Below, in pieces: positions 1-10,314 of a stretch of DNA of 46,388 bases (the stretch's first letter is position 1; every line of letters begins with the position of its first letter). Below the pieces are notes generated by a model. The model was not told where the DNA came from. It did not search any database and was given only the letters and a program-made list of their open reading frames with translations. The translations under genes and the position numbers were made by a program. The stretch is taken from assembly GCA_003194525.1 (NCBI GenBank), contig NBIV01000370.1, forward strand, positions 1-46,388, in the 5' to 3' direction. Origin of the DNA: Gracilariopsis chorda (Eukaryota; Rhodophyta; Florideophyceae; Gracilariales; Gracilariaceae).

Positions 1-785
1 TGACGACGACTAACGGCAGTTGCGATAAGTAAACCTTATACGAGACGAACACCAAGACAGTTGTAATAACAATCCAAATACTCGGGTCCTTTACATAGGC
101 AATGGGGTTAGACTTTCCGTATGCTACGGTGCTTCCCTCCAAGAAAGAGTAGAGAACACACGAAAGCGGTCAGGTCTAGAGCTAATCTCCCAGGTTGGGG
201 TCCCTTGTTGAGGAAAGTTTACTGGTGTGACGGCAACTCGCCGGCGTACTAAGTACTAACCATCCAGAAATGGGTGTAAAAATAATTAAGTAAAATAAAC
301 TAAAGTACTCCAGTTTGGTGGTTCATGCCCACTACTGTGGCCAACCGCCAATTGACTCTTCCGTGTGCCACGTGTCAAATCCACTATTAGTGGTCATAGT
401 TCATGCAATGACTACATTACCGAAACATTCGGGAAATCAACCAAGTACCGAGAATCCCTCCCTGAGGGTATTGCACTTCAATACTCTGTGTTATAATTTT
501 CGTGTGGCATTTATCTACCCTGTGGTACTGGTACTGCTCCTGTATTGGATAATTTGTCCGCTTCATTTCGTGCATTTGCACCCTCCCTCGGGTCTGTTTC
601 CGCTTTCCGCTCAACCCGCCTGGTGACTTTTCCCCGTCCTCGGAAGGAACCATTATTGGGTATGTTCTAAACCGCCGCATCCCGTAGCACACCGATCTCT
701 GGTTTTACTGTCTTTCTGGCTCCGGTTTACTTTTCTTTATCCACCTCTGCGGTCAATCCGAAATAACTACGGAGTTACGCCCGTA
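1..785. other. No gene recognised
   Basis: I find no coding similarity on either strand. Short ORFs here have no recognisable domains. From about 275 to 861 the sequence weakly resembles 2215-2850 in the order of several landmarks: an AT-rich start, a GGTTTTACT block, a CACCTCTGC block, and a CAGAGGGCTC block followed by CCCCGGACA. It may be a diverged copy of the same repeat. Confidence 0.4.
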
Positions 786-1361
786 TTACAGGTATACAGA
801 GGGCTCTGTCACTGGGTCTGCCTCCTCAGGGAGCAAGGCCCCGGACACCTTGAGTGCTATACCCAACCTTCGGGTTTTGCAGTACACGTTGCGTGTTGGT
901 GGCTGTGATTTCAATTGGGTGGGGGTGATAGGTAGGGCGCGTGCTCCACGTGCGGAAGGTGGGTGTGTTCGTGGGGTGAGGGGGAGGAGGTACATTCCAT
1001 TTATATATGGGGCTGTAGCTATTTGTCTAGCGAGGTGTTTGTGTCGATGACTGATGATTTTGGCATTGGTCGAGGAGGAAGAGACCTGGTCAAAAGTTTT
1101 GGCTATATCGTGGAAAGAAGTAAGGTTGGGGTTGATATTCTTGTTAACAACTGCAGGTACTTGGAATGTGATGCCGTTTTGGAACGTGAATGAGGAGGAT
1201 CCTGTGTGTGATAAGGGGAAAGAAGAGGTAGTGCCACCGTGTGAGTGGAGTCCTGTTGCGGTTTTTATGCTGTGTGAGGGGGTGGAGACGTATGTTGGTG
1301 ACGCTGCACAGTCAAGTAGGGATGTACAGTTGTCGGACGGTTTTGGGTTGCCGGGCTCCAT
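786..1361 (-). pseudogene. Copia-like protease region (fragment)
   Basis: This minus-strand ORF of about 190 codons resembles the retropepsin part of a Copia-type polyprotein. Near its N-terminus is LLDCAASPTYV, in the position of the usual L-D-S/T-G-A-S active site, so the catalytic Asp is kept but the next residues are C-A rather than S-G. It is followed by the typical spacing to 'VPAVVNKNINPNLTSFHDIA', which matches the family pattern of a conserved V-P-x-x-x-V-N and N-L-x-S. The frame then loses resemblance to the expected pre-integrase domain near 860, so the element is truncated or interrupted there. Together with the gag piece upstream (1396-3340) it forms a gag-protease remnant read right to left. 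The family call rests on motif order only. Confidence 0.5.
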
Positions 1362-1395
1362 GTAGGGTGAGACCTACAAAGTACTTGTGAGGTTA

Positions 1396-2170
1396 TCAGG
1401 TTTTTGGGGGGGTTGTCTGTGGGTTCGTATAGTGTGTACCTGGCTTGGTTGGAGGCCGCGGGTGTGTTGGACCTGAGGCGACGTTGTGCGAGGCATTGGA
1501 CGTTACTGTGTGTGGGGCTTTAGTCGTATGAACACCAGACGTTTTGGCGTTGTTGGGGGAATGTGTGGCAGTACTGCGTGCGTCTGTCATAGTTTCGGCC
1601 ATATGGCGAGAGGGTCCGCTGCGATGTTTTCGGGTTTGGTGAGTTGGTGCAGTGGGAGAGGAGTGTAGGGTATGTTTTGGCGAAATAGGTCCGTTTGTTT
1701 GATTTGTGTAGCGAAGGCTTTGATTATGGTCGGGGGTTGATGGCCATATGTTCTCCAGTGATGATGTATTGGGGGTTGGAGCGGAGGCTTTCGATGAGGA
1801 AGTGGACCATGATGGATTCTTCTTGTATGCCTGGGTATTTGGAATTGACCTTTCTGGTGCGTATTTTTTGGTGTTCTTCGAGATATTCGTTGAGGGTTTT
1901 GTCGGATGTGTACATAATGGTTCGTGCTTCGGCTTCTTGTGGAGCAATGGAACCGATAGTATCGGTGGTGAAGACATTCATATAGAATGTATTACCTCGT
2001 AAGGTGACGTGGCTATGGTTATGAAGTACCCCCTGTTTTGGATTGATTTGGCACAGTCGATAATGGGTACCTTCACCGGTGAATCGGGCATTGGACCTGG
2101 GTACAGGTGGTATACTGTACTGTGTGGACACCTGGCAGGTGGATGTTGGTGGCACAGCCATGCCAGGCAC
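1396..2170 (-). pseudogene. Copia-like gag, central and C-terminal part
   Basis: Two overlapping minus-strand frames (1724-2170, then 1396-1977) together read like the middle and end of a Copia gag. The segment containing TLNEYLEEHQKIRTRKV and SIMVHFLIESLRSNPQYI has the family pattern of a helical 'YL...i...' stretch followed by 'L..SLP..Y'. The frame then stops and the neighbouring frame continues with a Pro/Thr/Ser/His-rich tail; no CCHC zinc knuckle is visible. The frame change near 1750 indicates decay. The N-terminal half of the same gag appears at 2865-3265, beyond a 0.65 kb segment that looks inserted. Confidence 0.45.
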
Positions 2171-2214
2171 CCTGACAGTGGGTTGACCACGTGTATGGAC
2201 CTCGTAAGGTGTGC

Positions 2215-2855
2215 ACTATATTAATTAATTGTTTTAGTTTATTTCAGTAGAACTTACTTAGGTGAGGTTGGCTTCAACCGACCTTCCCTACAGTAAAAGG
2301 TAACTGAGTCGCGTCTTCCTCCCGAAGGCCGGGCTATAGTCGTATTCAGCTACTTAGGTTCACTACTCTTCTTAGAGGGTAACCACGGCTGCTTTTGGTG
2401 CGTATACCCCTCAGGGTCATGTAGGAAGCTCCATCTATTAGTTCGACTTATCATCCGGAATTACGGATTGTCCTGAGACTTTGATCGGTTTCCGCCGCTG
2501 TATAGGGTATTATTTCGCTGTTCTTTATCGTTTTCGCTCCGCCTACGGACTTGTCACCGCTTTTCGCACGGTTGGCGGCTCTGCTCTGGGTTTTGCTTTC
2601 TCACGAGCGTCCACCGTCCTACGTTACCCCTTTTCCCTATCTCTTTTCCGGTTTATCCCCAATTCCCTGTTGGTTTTACTATCCCTTGCTCCCTCACCTC
2701 TGCAAGTATATCCAGTAACCTTCTCCGGTCTTACACCCGGCATGCACCGCACTGAGTACGGGCAGAGGGCTCCTCCGCTGTGTTCACCTCCATAAAGGGC
2801 GGACCCCGGACATCCGGTAAACGAACTCTCTTTTGAGTGTTTTGCTCTACAATTC
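2215..2855. repeat. Segment interrupting gag, possible repeat copy
   Basis: This stretch separates the N-terminal and central gag pieces and codes for nothing I recognise. It begins with an AT-rich block (TTAATTAATTGTTTTAG) and ends near a CAGAGGGCTCC block and CCCCGGACATCCGG. The same landmarks occur in the same order at about 275-861, which suggests two diverged copies of one interspersed repeat. By eye the identity is modest, roughly 60 percent over the last 150 bases and lower elsewhere, so the relation is tentative. No terminal inverted repeat or target-site duplication is obvious. Confidence 0.3.
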
Positions 2856-2864
2856 AAGGAAACG

Positions 2865-3340
2865 ATGTGTGGTTTTGGTGTTGGACGCAATGTGGGTTCA
2901 AAAGACTTGAAGGATGTTGTACGGCGTTTCCAAGTAAGTTGCGGGTGTGAGTATCGAGAATATTTGGCTGGTTGGCTGGGGAGGATTATGGACTTGAAGA
3001 CAGCTTTTTGCTTTGTGTGCAGCGTGGTTTGTGTCGGATCAGTGGGTTTTTCTGGGTTGCCAATTAGATGGGGTGTTGCATGGTGTATTATGGCTTGTTG
3101 CATGAGGCTTGCTTCCCATACATCCATGTTATCTGTGTTGAGAGTTGGAATAGGTGGGGTTGTGCGATCCATGTCCGATTTTTTTGTGGTGTCGATAGGA
3201 GTGTGTGTGTTGGTTGCTGTTAGGTGGGCTTTGCGCAGGAGGTCAGTTGTGAGTTCGTGGATTGACGCTTTTAGTTCTCTACGAAGAGCGCGAAGAGCCC
3301 TGGGGGTTGGACGAAGGCTTGGTTGTGAATGTAGGCCCAT
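2865..3340 (-). pseudogene. Copia-like gag, N-terminal part
   Basis: The upstream part of a minus-strand ORF (its first ~160 codons) resembles the start of a Copia gag: 'TTPPIPTLNTDNMDVWEASL' followed by HHATPHLIGNPEKPTDP. This fits the family layout of 'iP.L...n...W...l' and a short 'i.G....P' stretch. The remaining codons down to 2624 belong to the interrupting segment and are not gag-like. With 1396-2170 and 786-1361 it makes a single retroelement remnant oriented right to left. No LTR was identified. Confidence 0.45.
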
Positions 3341-5080
3341 AACCTGTGAGCTCTGACAGCGCGAAAGACGCGAGGGTGTCGTTTACTGAGAGATGGTTTG
3401 CTTGTGACTCGTCCGGTCAGCCGCCGGTGGTACTGTACTGTGCGGTCTGACAGCATGCAAGAAAGTCCAAGTGACACGCACGTGAGTCCAAGTAACGAGT
3501 ACGCTACGCTTATCGCGCACGCTGTTGTTGTTGTTGCCTACGCTACACTATCATAATAATGAATACCCGGTAGGGTATTCAGAGTCCCCCGGTAGGCTAG
3601 GTTGACACTCGTAGAATTTTAGTTTCTACGTCTATGCTCTCCTAAATATACACCATCTCTGATCCACTTCGCTTTCTTTTCACGAAAGCTGTGCACACAG
3701 GTGTGCGGCACTCCTCAAAAGGTGACAGAATGTACATCCCTAAGGAGGGGATCGCCGGTAGTTCCCGTGCGATCCTTCTCTGCGGTACAGATCCGAGGTA
3801 AAATGACTTCGGCATCGCAACTCTAGTCCCAGCTGGGCCTTGACATTTTTGACGATTTCATCGCCTTGTTACACAGTCATAGAGAGTTGGTGAGTTCCAT
3901 TGTCCGAATATATGGTGCTACGGTATGGGGTTCCAAGAGCTAGTTTGTGAAGAGAAAAGCTGGTGATGGAAGTACTGACTGAGATAAGCGCTTCGCCTTT
4001 TCTGGGAAAAGAATAATACTTCTTGCGTAGTTCTCTCCAGGTCATCGGAAGTCTCTGGGCACGCGAACGGGTACCACTAGTGGGGGATGCGGGATGTGAC
4101 GTGATGGAGGGGGGGGGGAGGAGGAGCTGGTGGCAGGGGCGTTCGACATTTTGCGATTTCAGGTAAGCATTCTTCAACTCATTTCAGATATCAGGAGATG
4201 CAGTTGATGATGGAAGAGAGCTAAACACTGACAACAATTTTCTTTTTTTTTTCTGTTCTCTAAGGTGCGAGCGATTGCGATGCGAAAAGCTAACTATCAA
4301 CTTCATCTATTCTTCTTAGTAGGCGTCAATCGTGTGGTGTGGATGGAAATGTTCCTCGTCGAAGTATTCCGTCCATGCAGGGGGCACAGGGTGTTCTCTC
4401 TTAGAGATGTGGTCATGAGATGGTACATGAGGTGCAGCCGGAAATGGGCTGGGTTGGGGAGGGGACACCCAAGCGTTCCGGTGGGCGCCTCATCTTCGGG
4501 TGTGGCGAGTGGGTTCGACTCCCGCCTGGCTTCAACAAACACCTTCCTACCCTCGGTCTTGTTGATGGATCTGAACTTTGTGGAACATTCTACCCACACC
4601 GCGAGGCTCAGCCCTGTGCTCCGTACAGGTATGTGGAACACTATGTCCTTCCATTTCGCATGTGGATTCGTTTTCGTATGCTGTCAAGTTTTATTACCTC
4701 TAAAACAAACCAACGTCATCTCTTGTTTTGTTTGCCAATGCCTTTTACACAACCAACAGGACTTTCGACGTTGTGGATGATGTTATTGAAACATCTAGAA
4801 TTTCTCAGCCAAATGGTTCTGGCTTGGGTAGCAACTTGCTTCTCCCAGTCTTTAGATAATGGAGTATCCGTATGCCATTGCACACCAAACAAAAGAAGAT
4901 AGCAATTTATCTTGCTTCCATTTTGTAACTCATTGCTCAGCCACTCAAAAAGCCAAACTACTGTACCAAGGATATCGCAATATTTGTGTTATCTATGGGT
5001 GGGATAACTTAAGCGGAAAGACGGACCTCTCTCTGAAATTTCGATGTTTTGAAGTGTGATGCTTTCTCTACCATGGCAGT
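3341..5080. other. No gene recognised
   Basis: I see no convincing coding region. Overlapping ORFs on both strands at 3869-4902 lack domains and none is favoured. Small features are a GTT-repeat tract near 3520-3537, an 8 bp inverted repeat GAATACCC-GGTA-GGGTATTC at 3561-3580, a homopyrimidine/T run near 4242-4260 and a TG-repeat near 5083-5095. Confidence 0.4.
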
Positions 5081-5260
5081 ACCTGTGTGTGTGTGTTTAT
5101 ATGAGTTCGTGTCTCTAATTCCAAGACTAAGGTAGGGGTCACATTGAGAAGAACCCCTGTATAGTAATGTGGATCATCTACCAGACGCAGTGTCGTGCTT
5201 GGCTCTTAGTCACCTATTCTTTGCCCCGAGAAATCGCTATCACATGTTGGATTTCAGAGA
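5081..5260. repeat. Diverged repeat, copy 1
   Basis: The segment starting with a TG-tract and GTTTATATGAGTTCGTG matches the segment at 6062-6230 at about 80 percent over its first 50 bases (shared core: TTTATATG, CTCGT/TTCGT, CTAAT or TTAAT, then GACT-AGGTAG). Weaker similarity continues for about 100 bases. Neither copy codes for anything recognisable. Confidence 0.5.
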
Positions 5261-5433
5261 TGCTCTATCAAGATCATCGACTATCGCCGGTGAGAGTGTA
5301 TGGGAACACACCTCATGTAAGAGAAGAGAGAGAATAGCAATTGACGTTCACGTTTACACACTGCAACAATGAAGCTTGCTGCTTCTGTCGTTTGCTATGA
5401 GACTCTTGCCTTTTATTGGCATGTCTCCGACCG

Positions 5434-5466
5434 TTCATATGTTTGAATCACATTCAAACATATGAA
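5434..5466. other. Perfect hairpin, 15 bp arms
   Basis: A perfect inverted repeat with 15 bp arms (TTCATATGTTTGAAT and its reverse complement) and a 3-base loop CAC. It is AT-rich and lies outside any gene I can support. It could be a cruciform, a transcript hairpin, or two transposon ends meeting after an excision or deletion. No function is assigned. Confidence 0.85.
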
Positions 5467-6061
5467 TTGAAATAAGCGGTCGTCATTAACAGTAGTCTAA
5501 GAGGAGTAGCTTAATACTATATTACACCTCACCTTCGGACGATGAGCTCGCTTTTCAACGGAAAACTGTTTGGTCGCCGCAGACGTCCTGTCGGTACAAA
5601 TGACACATTGCATCTGACTATGCTGAGGTAGCTCAGAAGATTTACGGCAGATGGGGACTGAACTTTGCTTATCTTTCCCTGCGACATGGATTTGTCCACT
5701 CTGACGCTTTCCATTTGATCAAGAGTTCATCTCAGCCGTCTAATCTCGCTACTCTAGGTATGCCACATTTCGCTCGACTGGTCTGCGATAAAGGATCAAT
5801 CGGGAATCCCGAGCGGCCCCACGCAAGGCCTTACCCGCCCGTCGTCCTGTATTAAGGTAAGAATGGTACGAACCACCCCAGCGACACAGAGTCAGAGGAA
5901 ACTAGATAGACTCGTAAATGGGTCCGTCTTGCAACTTGCCCTTCGTTCACCCTTGGATATAGTTACCGTCGTAGTACGCCGGAGTCTTGGTTGGACTTCG
6001 TTCAGAAAAAAATTGTGGAAAACAAAAAGATCCGTACTATCTCCGCATGAGTTGTTCATGT
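5467..6061. other. No gene recognised
   Basis: Short ORFs only, without domains or composition suggesting coding. Nothing further is supported here. Confidence 0.4.
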
Positions 6062-6230
6062 GGGTGTGTGTTTGTGTTTATATGGGCTCGTCTCCTTAAT
6101 TTCAGGACTGAGGTAGCAGGTAATCCATGATTTGCACGTGAGAGTAGCTACACAATGCAGTGACAACCTTCTGAGCTTTACACATTCGTTTCGCAGATCA
6201 TTGATTCCCAAAGTGCGCAATAGCTTGGTA
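6062..6230. repeat. Diverged repeat, copy 2
   Basis: Second member of the pair described at 5081-5260, in the same orientation, with a GTGTGTTT tract followed by GTTTATATGGGCTCGT and GGACTGAGGTAG. The copies are about 980 bases apart. Confidence 0.5.
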
Positions 6231-6262
6231 TAGTCACCAAATGAGACGCAATACATGAACGC

Positions 6263-6390
6263 TTGCAACCTATTTGCTGATGAAGACGAGCCAAAAGGAG
6301 AACTTCTGTGTTGTATGAACGGTATTTTGCAACCTATTTGCTGATGAAGACGAGCCAAAAGGAGAACTTCTGTGTTGTATGAACGGTATT
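6263..6390. repeat. Perfect 64 bp tandem duplication
   Basis: Positions 6263-6326 and 6327-6390 are identical as read by eye. The unit starts TTGCAACCTATTTGCTG. Because 64 is not a multiple of three, the duplication would shift any reading frame crossing it, so the minus-strand ORF over it is unlikely to be real. The absence of mismatches points to a recent event. It lies about 140 bases beyond the stop codon of the cysteine-rich gene. Confidence 0.9.
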
Positions 6391-6525
6391 CCATCAGCTC
6401 AAAGCGATATCTTCTCTTAAGATATATAGATCAAGTGCTCTGCTCCGCAAAAACATTTCACGGCCCAGGTCTTTAGCCTCTGGGCCCTTTACTCCTTACT
6501 CTGTATCATTTGTCATATCCAACTT

Positions 6526-9204
6526 CTACTCAAAGCACTTGTTCAGGGATTCTACAGTTTTTTGAATGCACTTTCCTTCCCAGCAGAACTTTGTGATACA
6601 CTCTAATCCCGCAGTACATGGGTCACATTCCTTCTTCAGGCACTTCGATGAATGGGATGCATCCGTACACTTCCCGTGAACACATTTGCCCTGTGCACAT
6701 TCACTCCCATCCTTGCATACCTCACACTCCTTCTTTAAGCACTTTGCGCGAGATCGGTCAGTGTCGTAGACGCACTTACCGGACACACAACGTCTCGTGC
6801 TGCAGTCGAAGTCGCCCTTGCAAGCACCGCATTCCGCAGTGAAGCATCTGTTCAATGAAGCGAAGGACCCATCAGTACATTTCGCTCCCCAGCACTTGCC
6901 TACTGCACATTCGTCGTGACGTAAGCATCGTTCACATTCCTTCTTCAAACACTTCGCCTTCGATTCTGCGGTATTGTAGATACACTTCCCGGCCTGGCAA
7001 AGGTTCGTGCTGCAGTCACCATTCGCCCTGCAAGTCCCACATTCCGGCACAAGACATCTCTTCAGCGATACATCAGATCCATCCGTGCATGTCCCGTTCA
7101 CACATTTGCCCTGTGCGCATTCACTTCCGTTCCGGCATGCCTCACACTCCTTCTTGAAACACTTTGCGCGAGATCGGTCAGTGTCGTAGACACATTTCCC
7201 AGACTTGCACCGTCTCGTGCTGCAGTCGAAGTCGCCCTTGCAAGCACCGCATTCCGCAGTGAAGCACCTGTTCAATGAAGCGAAGGACCCATCAGTACAT
7301 TTCGCTCCCCAGCACTTGTCTACTGCACATTCGTCGTGACGTAAGCATCGTTCACATTCCTTCTTCAAACACTTCGCCTTCGATTCCGCGGTGTTGTAGA
7401 TACATTTCCCGGCCTGGCAAAGGTTCGTGCTGCAGTCACCATTCGCCTTGCAAGTCCCACATTCCGGCACAAGACATCTCTTCAGCGATATATCAGATCC
7501 ATCCGTGCACTTCCCTTTCACACATTTGCCCTGCGCGCACTCACTGCTAACACGACATCCTTCACATTCCTTCTTCAAGCACTTCGCCTTCGATTCCGCG
7601 GTGTTGTAGATGCATTTTCCGGCCTGGCACACCTTCGTGATGCAGTCCCCGCTCGTTTTGCAAGACCCGCATTCCGGCGCAAAGCACTTCTTCAAAGATA
7701 ATTTAGACCCATCTGTGCATTTTCCGTGCCAGCACTTGCCCTGTGCGCACTCGTTTCCATTCTGGCAAGCTTCACATTCTTTCTTGAAGCACTTAGCTCG
7801 CGACTGCGCAGTATTGAACACGCACTTCCCGGAGATGCATAGGTTCGTGCTGCACTGCAAGTGAGATCGACACCGGCCGCATTCCGAAGTAAAGCATTTT
7901 TTGAAAGAAGCGACCGAGCCGTCGGTGCACTTTCCGCCGCGGCAGTGTCCATGTCGGCATTCGTTGCTGTGGTTGCATCTCTCACATTCCCCTTTGAAGC
8001 ACTTGGTTACTGACGCTGGATTGTTGTGGATGCATTTTCCAGACCAACATCTCTTAGTGCTGCAGTCGAAATGGGACCTGCACGAGCCACATTCGGGCTT
8101 GAAACACTTCTTCAATGAAGTGCTCGAGCCATCAGTGCACTTTCCTCCCCAGCATTTTCCTTGAATGCATTGACTGCCAGATGAGCAACGGGCGCATTCG
8201 GGTTTCAGCAACCCACACTTGATCATTGACGCCTTCTTGTTGAATACACATTTTCCAGATCTGCAGAGTTTTGTACTGCACTGAAGACTAGATCGGCATG
8301 GTGCGCATTCCGGAAGGAAGCAGCGGTTCAAGGAACGCTGAGAGCCATCGGTGCACTTTCTTCCCCAGCATTTTCCTTGAGCGCATTGACGACCAGAAGA
8401 GCAACGGGCACATTCCGGCTTCATGAATCCGCATTTGATCACTGACGCCTTTGTGTTGAAAATACATTTTCCAGATCTGCAACGTTTGGTGCTGCACTGA
8501 GTGCTAGATCGGCATGGAGCACATTCCGGAAGGAAGCAGCGGTTCAGGGAACGCTGGGAACCATCGGTGCACTTTCCTCCCCAGCATTTTCCTTGAGCGC
8601 ATTGACTACCAGATGAGCAACGGGCGCATTCGGGTTTCAACAACCCACACTTGATCATTGACGCCTTCTTGTTGAATACACATTTTCCAGATCTGCAGAG
8701 TTTTGTACTGCATTGAAGACTAGATCGGCATGGTGCGCATTCGGGAAGGAAACAGCGGTTGAGAGAACGCTGGGAGCCGTCGGTACACTTCCCTCCCCAG
8801 CATTTTTCTTGAGCGCAGTGATGACTAGAAGAGCAACGAGCACACTCCGGTTTTAAGAAGCACTTGCGAATAGAATGGGTAGTATTGTACACACACTTTC
8901 CTTTCCTGCAGTTTCCAGTGATACACTGATTTGAGTATGAGCAAGTCGCACACTCAGGGCGGAAGCATTTCTTCATTGAAGTCTCGTTGGGATGAACACA
9001 GCGTCCGTTCCAGCACTTGCGACTCTCACACTGATACGAGGCATAGCAGCGAGAGCATTCTTTGAGGCGGTAGTAGTGCAGGTAACGATCGGATGCGAGG
9101 AGGTCTGTATTGTCCTGTTCAGTCGTAGAACGAGCGAGAACCGAAGTTATGGCGAGGGTGGTTGAAATTCCCACGAGGAGCGCGATGTTGCGGCGGATGG
9201 ACAT
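6526..9204 (-). CDS. Secreted cysteine-rich modular repeat protein
   Basis: An intact 892-codon single exon. Residues 1-25 form a signal peptide (basic 'SIRR', hydrophobic 'NIALLVGISTTLAITSVLA'), so the protein should enter the secretory pathway. Nearly everything else is a run of about 23 modules of 35-36 residues with spacing C-x2-C-x5-C-x4-C-x4-C-x10-C-x4/6, typically E-C-x-x-C...GKC(W/R)xGKC followed by T-D-G-S or a Y/F-N-T variant and S-x-x-K-C-F. Modules alternate in two types. The even cysteine pattern implies disulfide knots, loosely like EB or Dickkopf-type modules, but I recognise no named family and no enzymatic motif. There is no transmembrane segment or GPI-type tail. Start: the ATG at 9204 follows a TATA box at 9299-9305 by about 95 bases and gives the signal peptide. 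The clean long frame contrasts with the broken elements around it, so it is probably an expressed host gene, perhaps an extracellular matrix or defence protein (inference). Confidence 0.85.
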   Translation of the reverse strand: MSIRRNIALLVGISTTLAITSVLARSTTEQDNTDLLASDRYLHYYRLKECSRCYASYQCESRKCWNGRCVHPNETSMKKCFRPECATCSYSNQCITGNCRKGKCVYNTTHSIRKCFLKPECARCSSSHHCAQEKCWGGKCTDGSQRSLNRCFLPECAPCRSSLQCSTKLCRSGKCVFNKKASMIKCGLLKPECARCSSGSQCAQGKCWGGKCTDGSQRSLNRCFLPECAPCRSSTQCSTKRCRSGKCIFNTKASVIKCGFMKPECARCSSGRQCAQGKCWGRKCTDGSQRSLNRCFLPECAPCRSSLQCSTKLCRSGKCVFNKKASMIKCGLLKPECARCSSGSQCIQGKCWGGKCTDGSSTSLKKCFKPECGSCRSHFDCSTKRCWSGKCIHNNPASVTKCFKGECERCNHSNECRHGHCRGGKCTDGSVASFKKCFTSECGRCRSHLQCSTNLCISGKCVFNTAQSRAKCFKKECEACQNGNECAQGKCWHGKCTDGSKLSLKKCFAPECGSCKTSGDCITKVCQAGKCIYNTAESKAKCLKKECEGCRVSSECAQGKCVKGKCTDGSDISLKRCLVPECGTCKANGDCSTNLCQAGKCIYNTAESKAKCLKKECERCLRHDECAVDKCWGAKCTDGSFASLNRCFTAECGACKGDFDCSTRRCKSGKCVYDTDRSRAKCFKKECEACRNGSECAQGKCVNGTCTDGSDVSLKRCLVPECGTCRANGDCSTNLCQAGKCIYNTAESKAKCLKKECERCLRHDECAVGKCWGAKCTDGSFASLNRCFTAECGACKGDFDCSTRRCVSGKCVYDTDRSRAKCLKKECEVCKDGSECAQGKCVHGKCTDASHSSKCLKKECDPCTAGLECITKFCWEGKCIQKTVESLNKCFE
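6730..7570 (-). repeat. 420 bp tandem repeat inside the cysteine-rich gene
   Basis: Sequence starting near 6741 (CTTTGCGCGAGATCGGTCAG) recurs at 7161 with only scattered differences, and the similarity runs for about 400 bases. The unit is 420 bases, or 140 codons, which is exactly four cysteine modules. It is an in-frame internal duplication. Confidence 0.8.
8161..8770 (-). repeat. 216 bp tandem repeats inside the cysteine-rich gene
   Basis: Near-identical blocks begin at 8161, 8377 and 8593, each with the core TTGA-GCATTGAC-CCAGA-GAGCAACGGGC. The period is 216 bases (72 codons, two modules). The first and third copies are closer to each other than to the middle one, which suggests duplication plus gene conversion or stepwise amplification. 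Confidence 0.8.
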
Positions 9205-9298
9205 TGTTACTTTGTGTTCCTTGCAGCTGTGAATCCCTGATCTGATGAGTTGCGAACGATGTGTGAGGGAGTGAGCTGGACGAGCGCCCAGGATGCCC

Positions 9299-9305
9299 TT
9301 TTATA
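9299..9305 (-). promoter_or_regulatory. TATA box of the cysteine-rich gene
   Basis: On the minus strand the sequence reads CTCTATAAAAGGG, a textbook TATA box with a GC-flanked 3' side. It lies about 95 bases before the ATG at 9204, leaving room for a start site around 9270 and a 5' leader of about 65 bases. Confidence 0.75.
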
Positions 9306-9309
9306 GAGG

Positions 9310-10310
9310 ATGGGATCCAGTTCAGCCCACTGTCAGTTGCACTACCTTCTTCTTCTTCGGACAGAGGAATGCAATCGTGGGGGTTCTACGACTCCCGCTC
9401 AAAGGTTATGCATCATAATAAATAACTCTCTGCACACAAGAAAGGATTATATAATCCTTCGCCTTCGGGTAGAATTCAAGAAGTTATGAAAGCATCCCAG
9501 GGTTAAAGTTCAAACAAAGAGGGAGTGTGCGCTCTTCGTTCGGAACATTAGCTATCCAAGCACTCAATTAGTATCATAAGTGGAAAGGGGTACGTGGTTG
9601 CGGTACAGCATCATGAATCTCGAATGCATTCCGTACAAACGTCGTTTGGCATACCTCGATGATAGAAGTTGTACGTGAGAGAGATGTGCGAAGGGTACCG
9701 TGTCACCTTCTGCATTACCTTAAAGTATTCCGCTTTTCTGTTTTCATTCCTTGCATTTGATGTTTACTGCAGCGATAACGGTGGAACGAAACGGCTCTGC
9801 CATTTCTACAATAATATTGTTCTGATAGGGGAAGTTTCATTTATGGTTCCCTCTGCAGTTTGCGCTAAGTAAACATCACTCCCTCTAGAGATTTGAAGCA
9901 ATAAGTACCTACCAGGGAGTAGAATCACTACGTCCAGCAACTTTAGGACCCCTCGGCCTCCAATAAAAGCCGTGGAAATGGTTTGCTGTTGTTGCAACAT
10001 GTCCACCCCTCCGGTCGATTAAGAAACACTTTACTAAGGTAGCTAGTGATTCCGTTACCATACGCCTTTCCGCTGCTTGTGACATATCGCCATTGAATTG
10101 ACTAAGCAATAGATCAGAACATTCTAAAGGCCAGGTCTCTTATTCCGTTCTCTCCAGATTGCTGCCTTGACCTTAACATTGACCAACAAGCAGCCTCTTC
10201 CAACTTGATACATTCCGATTCTTTGACCAAGATATTGTATCGCGCAATTTATGGGACCATCAAGGTCACTGACATACAATAACATGGGAAAAGTGTACTA
10301 ATATCATACT
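9310..10310. other. Upstream region of the cysteine-rich gene; no gene
   Basis: No ORF with recognisable content. The part nearest 9310 should hold the upstream promoter of the minus-strand gene. I see no repeat structure, and similarity to the Copia LTR begins only at about 10315. Confidence 0.4.
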
Positions 10311-10314
10311 AGCC

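Noticed and set aside
4440..4535. A tRNA-like stretch: GTGGG-TTCGACT-CCCGC looks like a T-arm after a leucine-tRNA-like variable loop.
   Set aside because: The acceptor strands do not pair at either possible register without three or more wobbles, and no proper anticodon stem is present.
4265..4902. Overlapping ORFs of 160-171 codons on the plus strand and 112 on the minus.
   Set aside because: Three overlapping frames of similar quality and no domain; probably non-coding.
6618..8164. Plus-strand ORFs across the cysteine-rich gene.
   Set aside because: They are antisense shadows of the repeat codons; they recur with the same period and have no signal peptide or domain.
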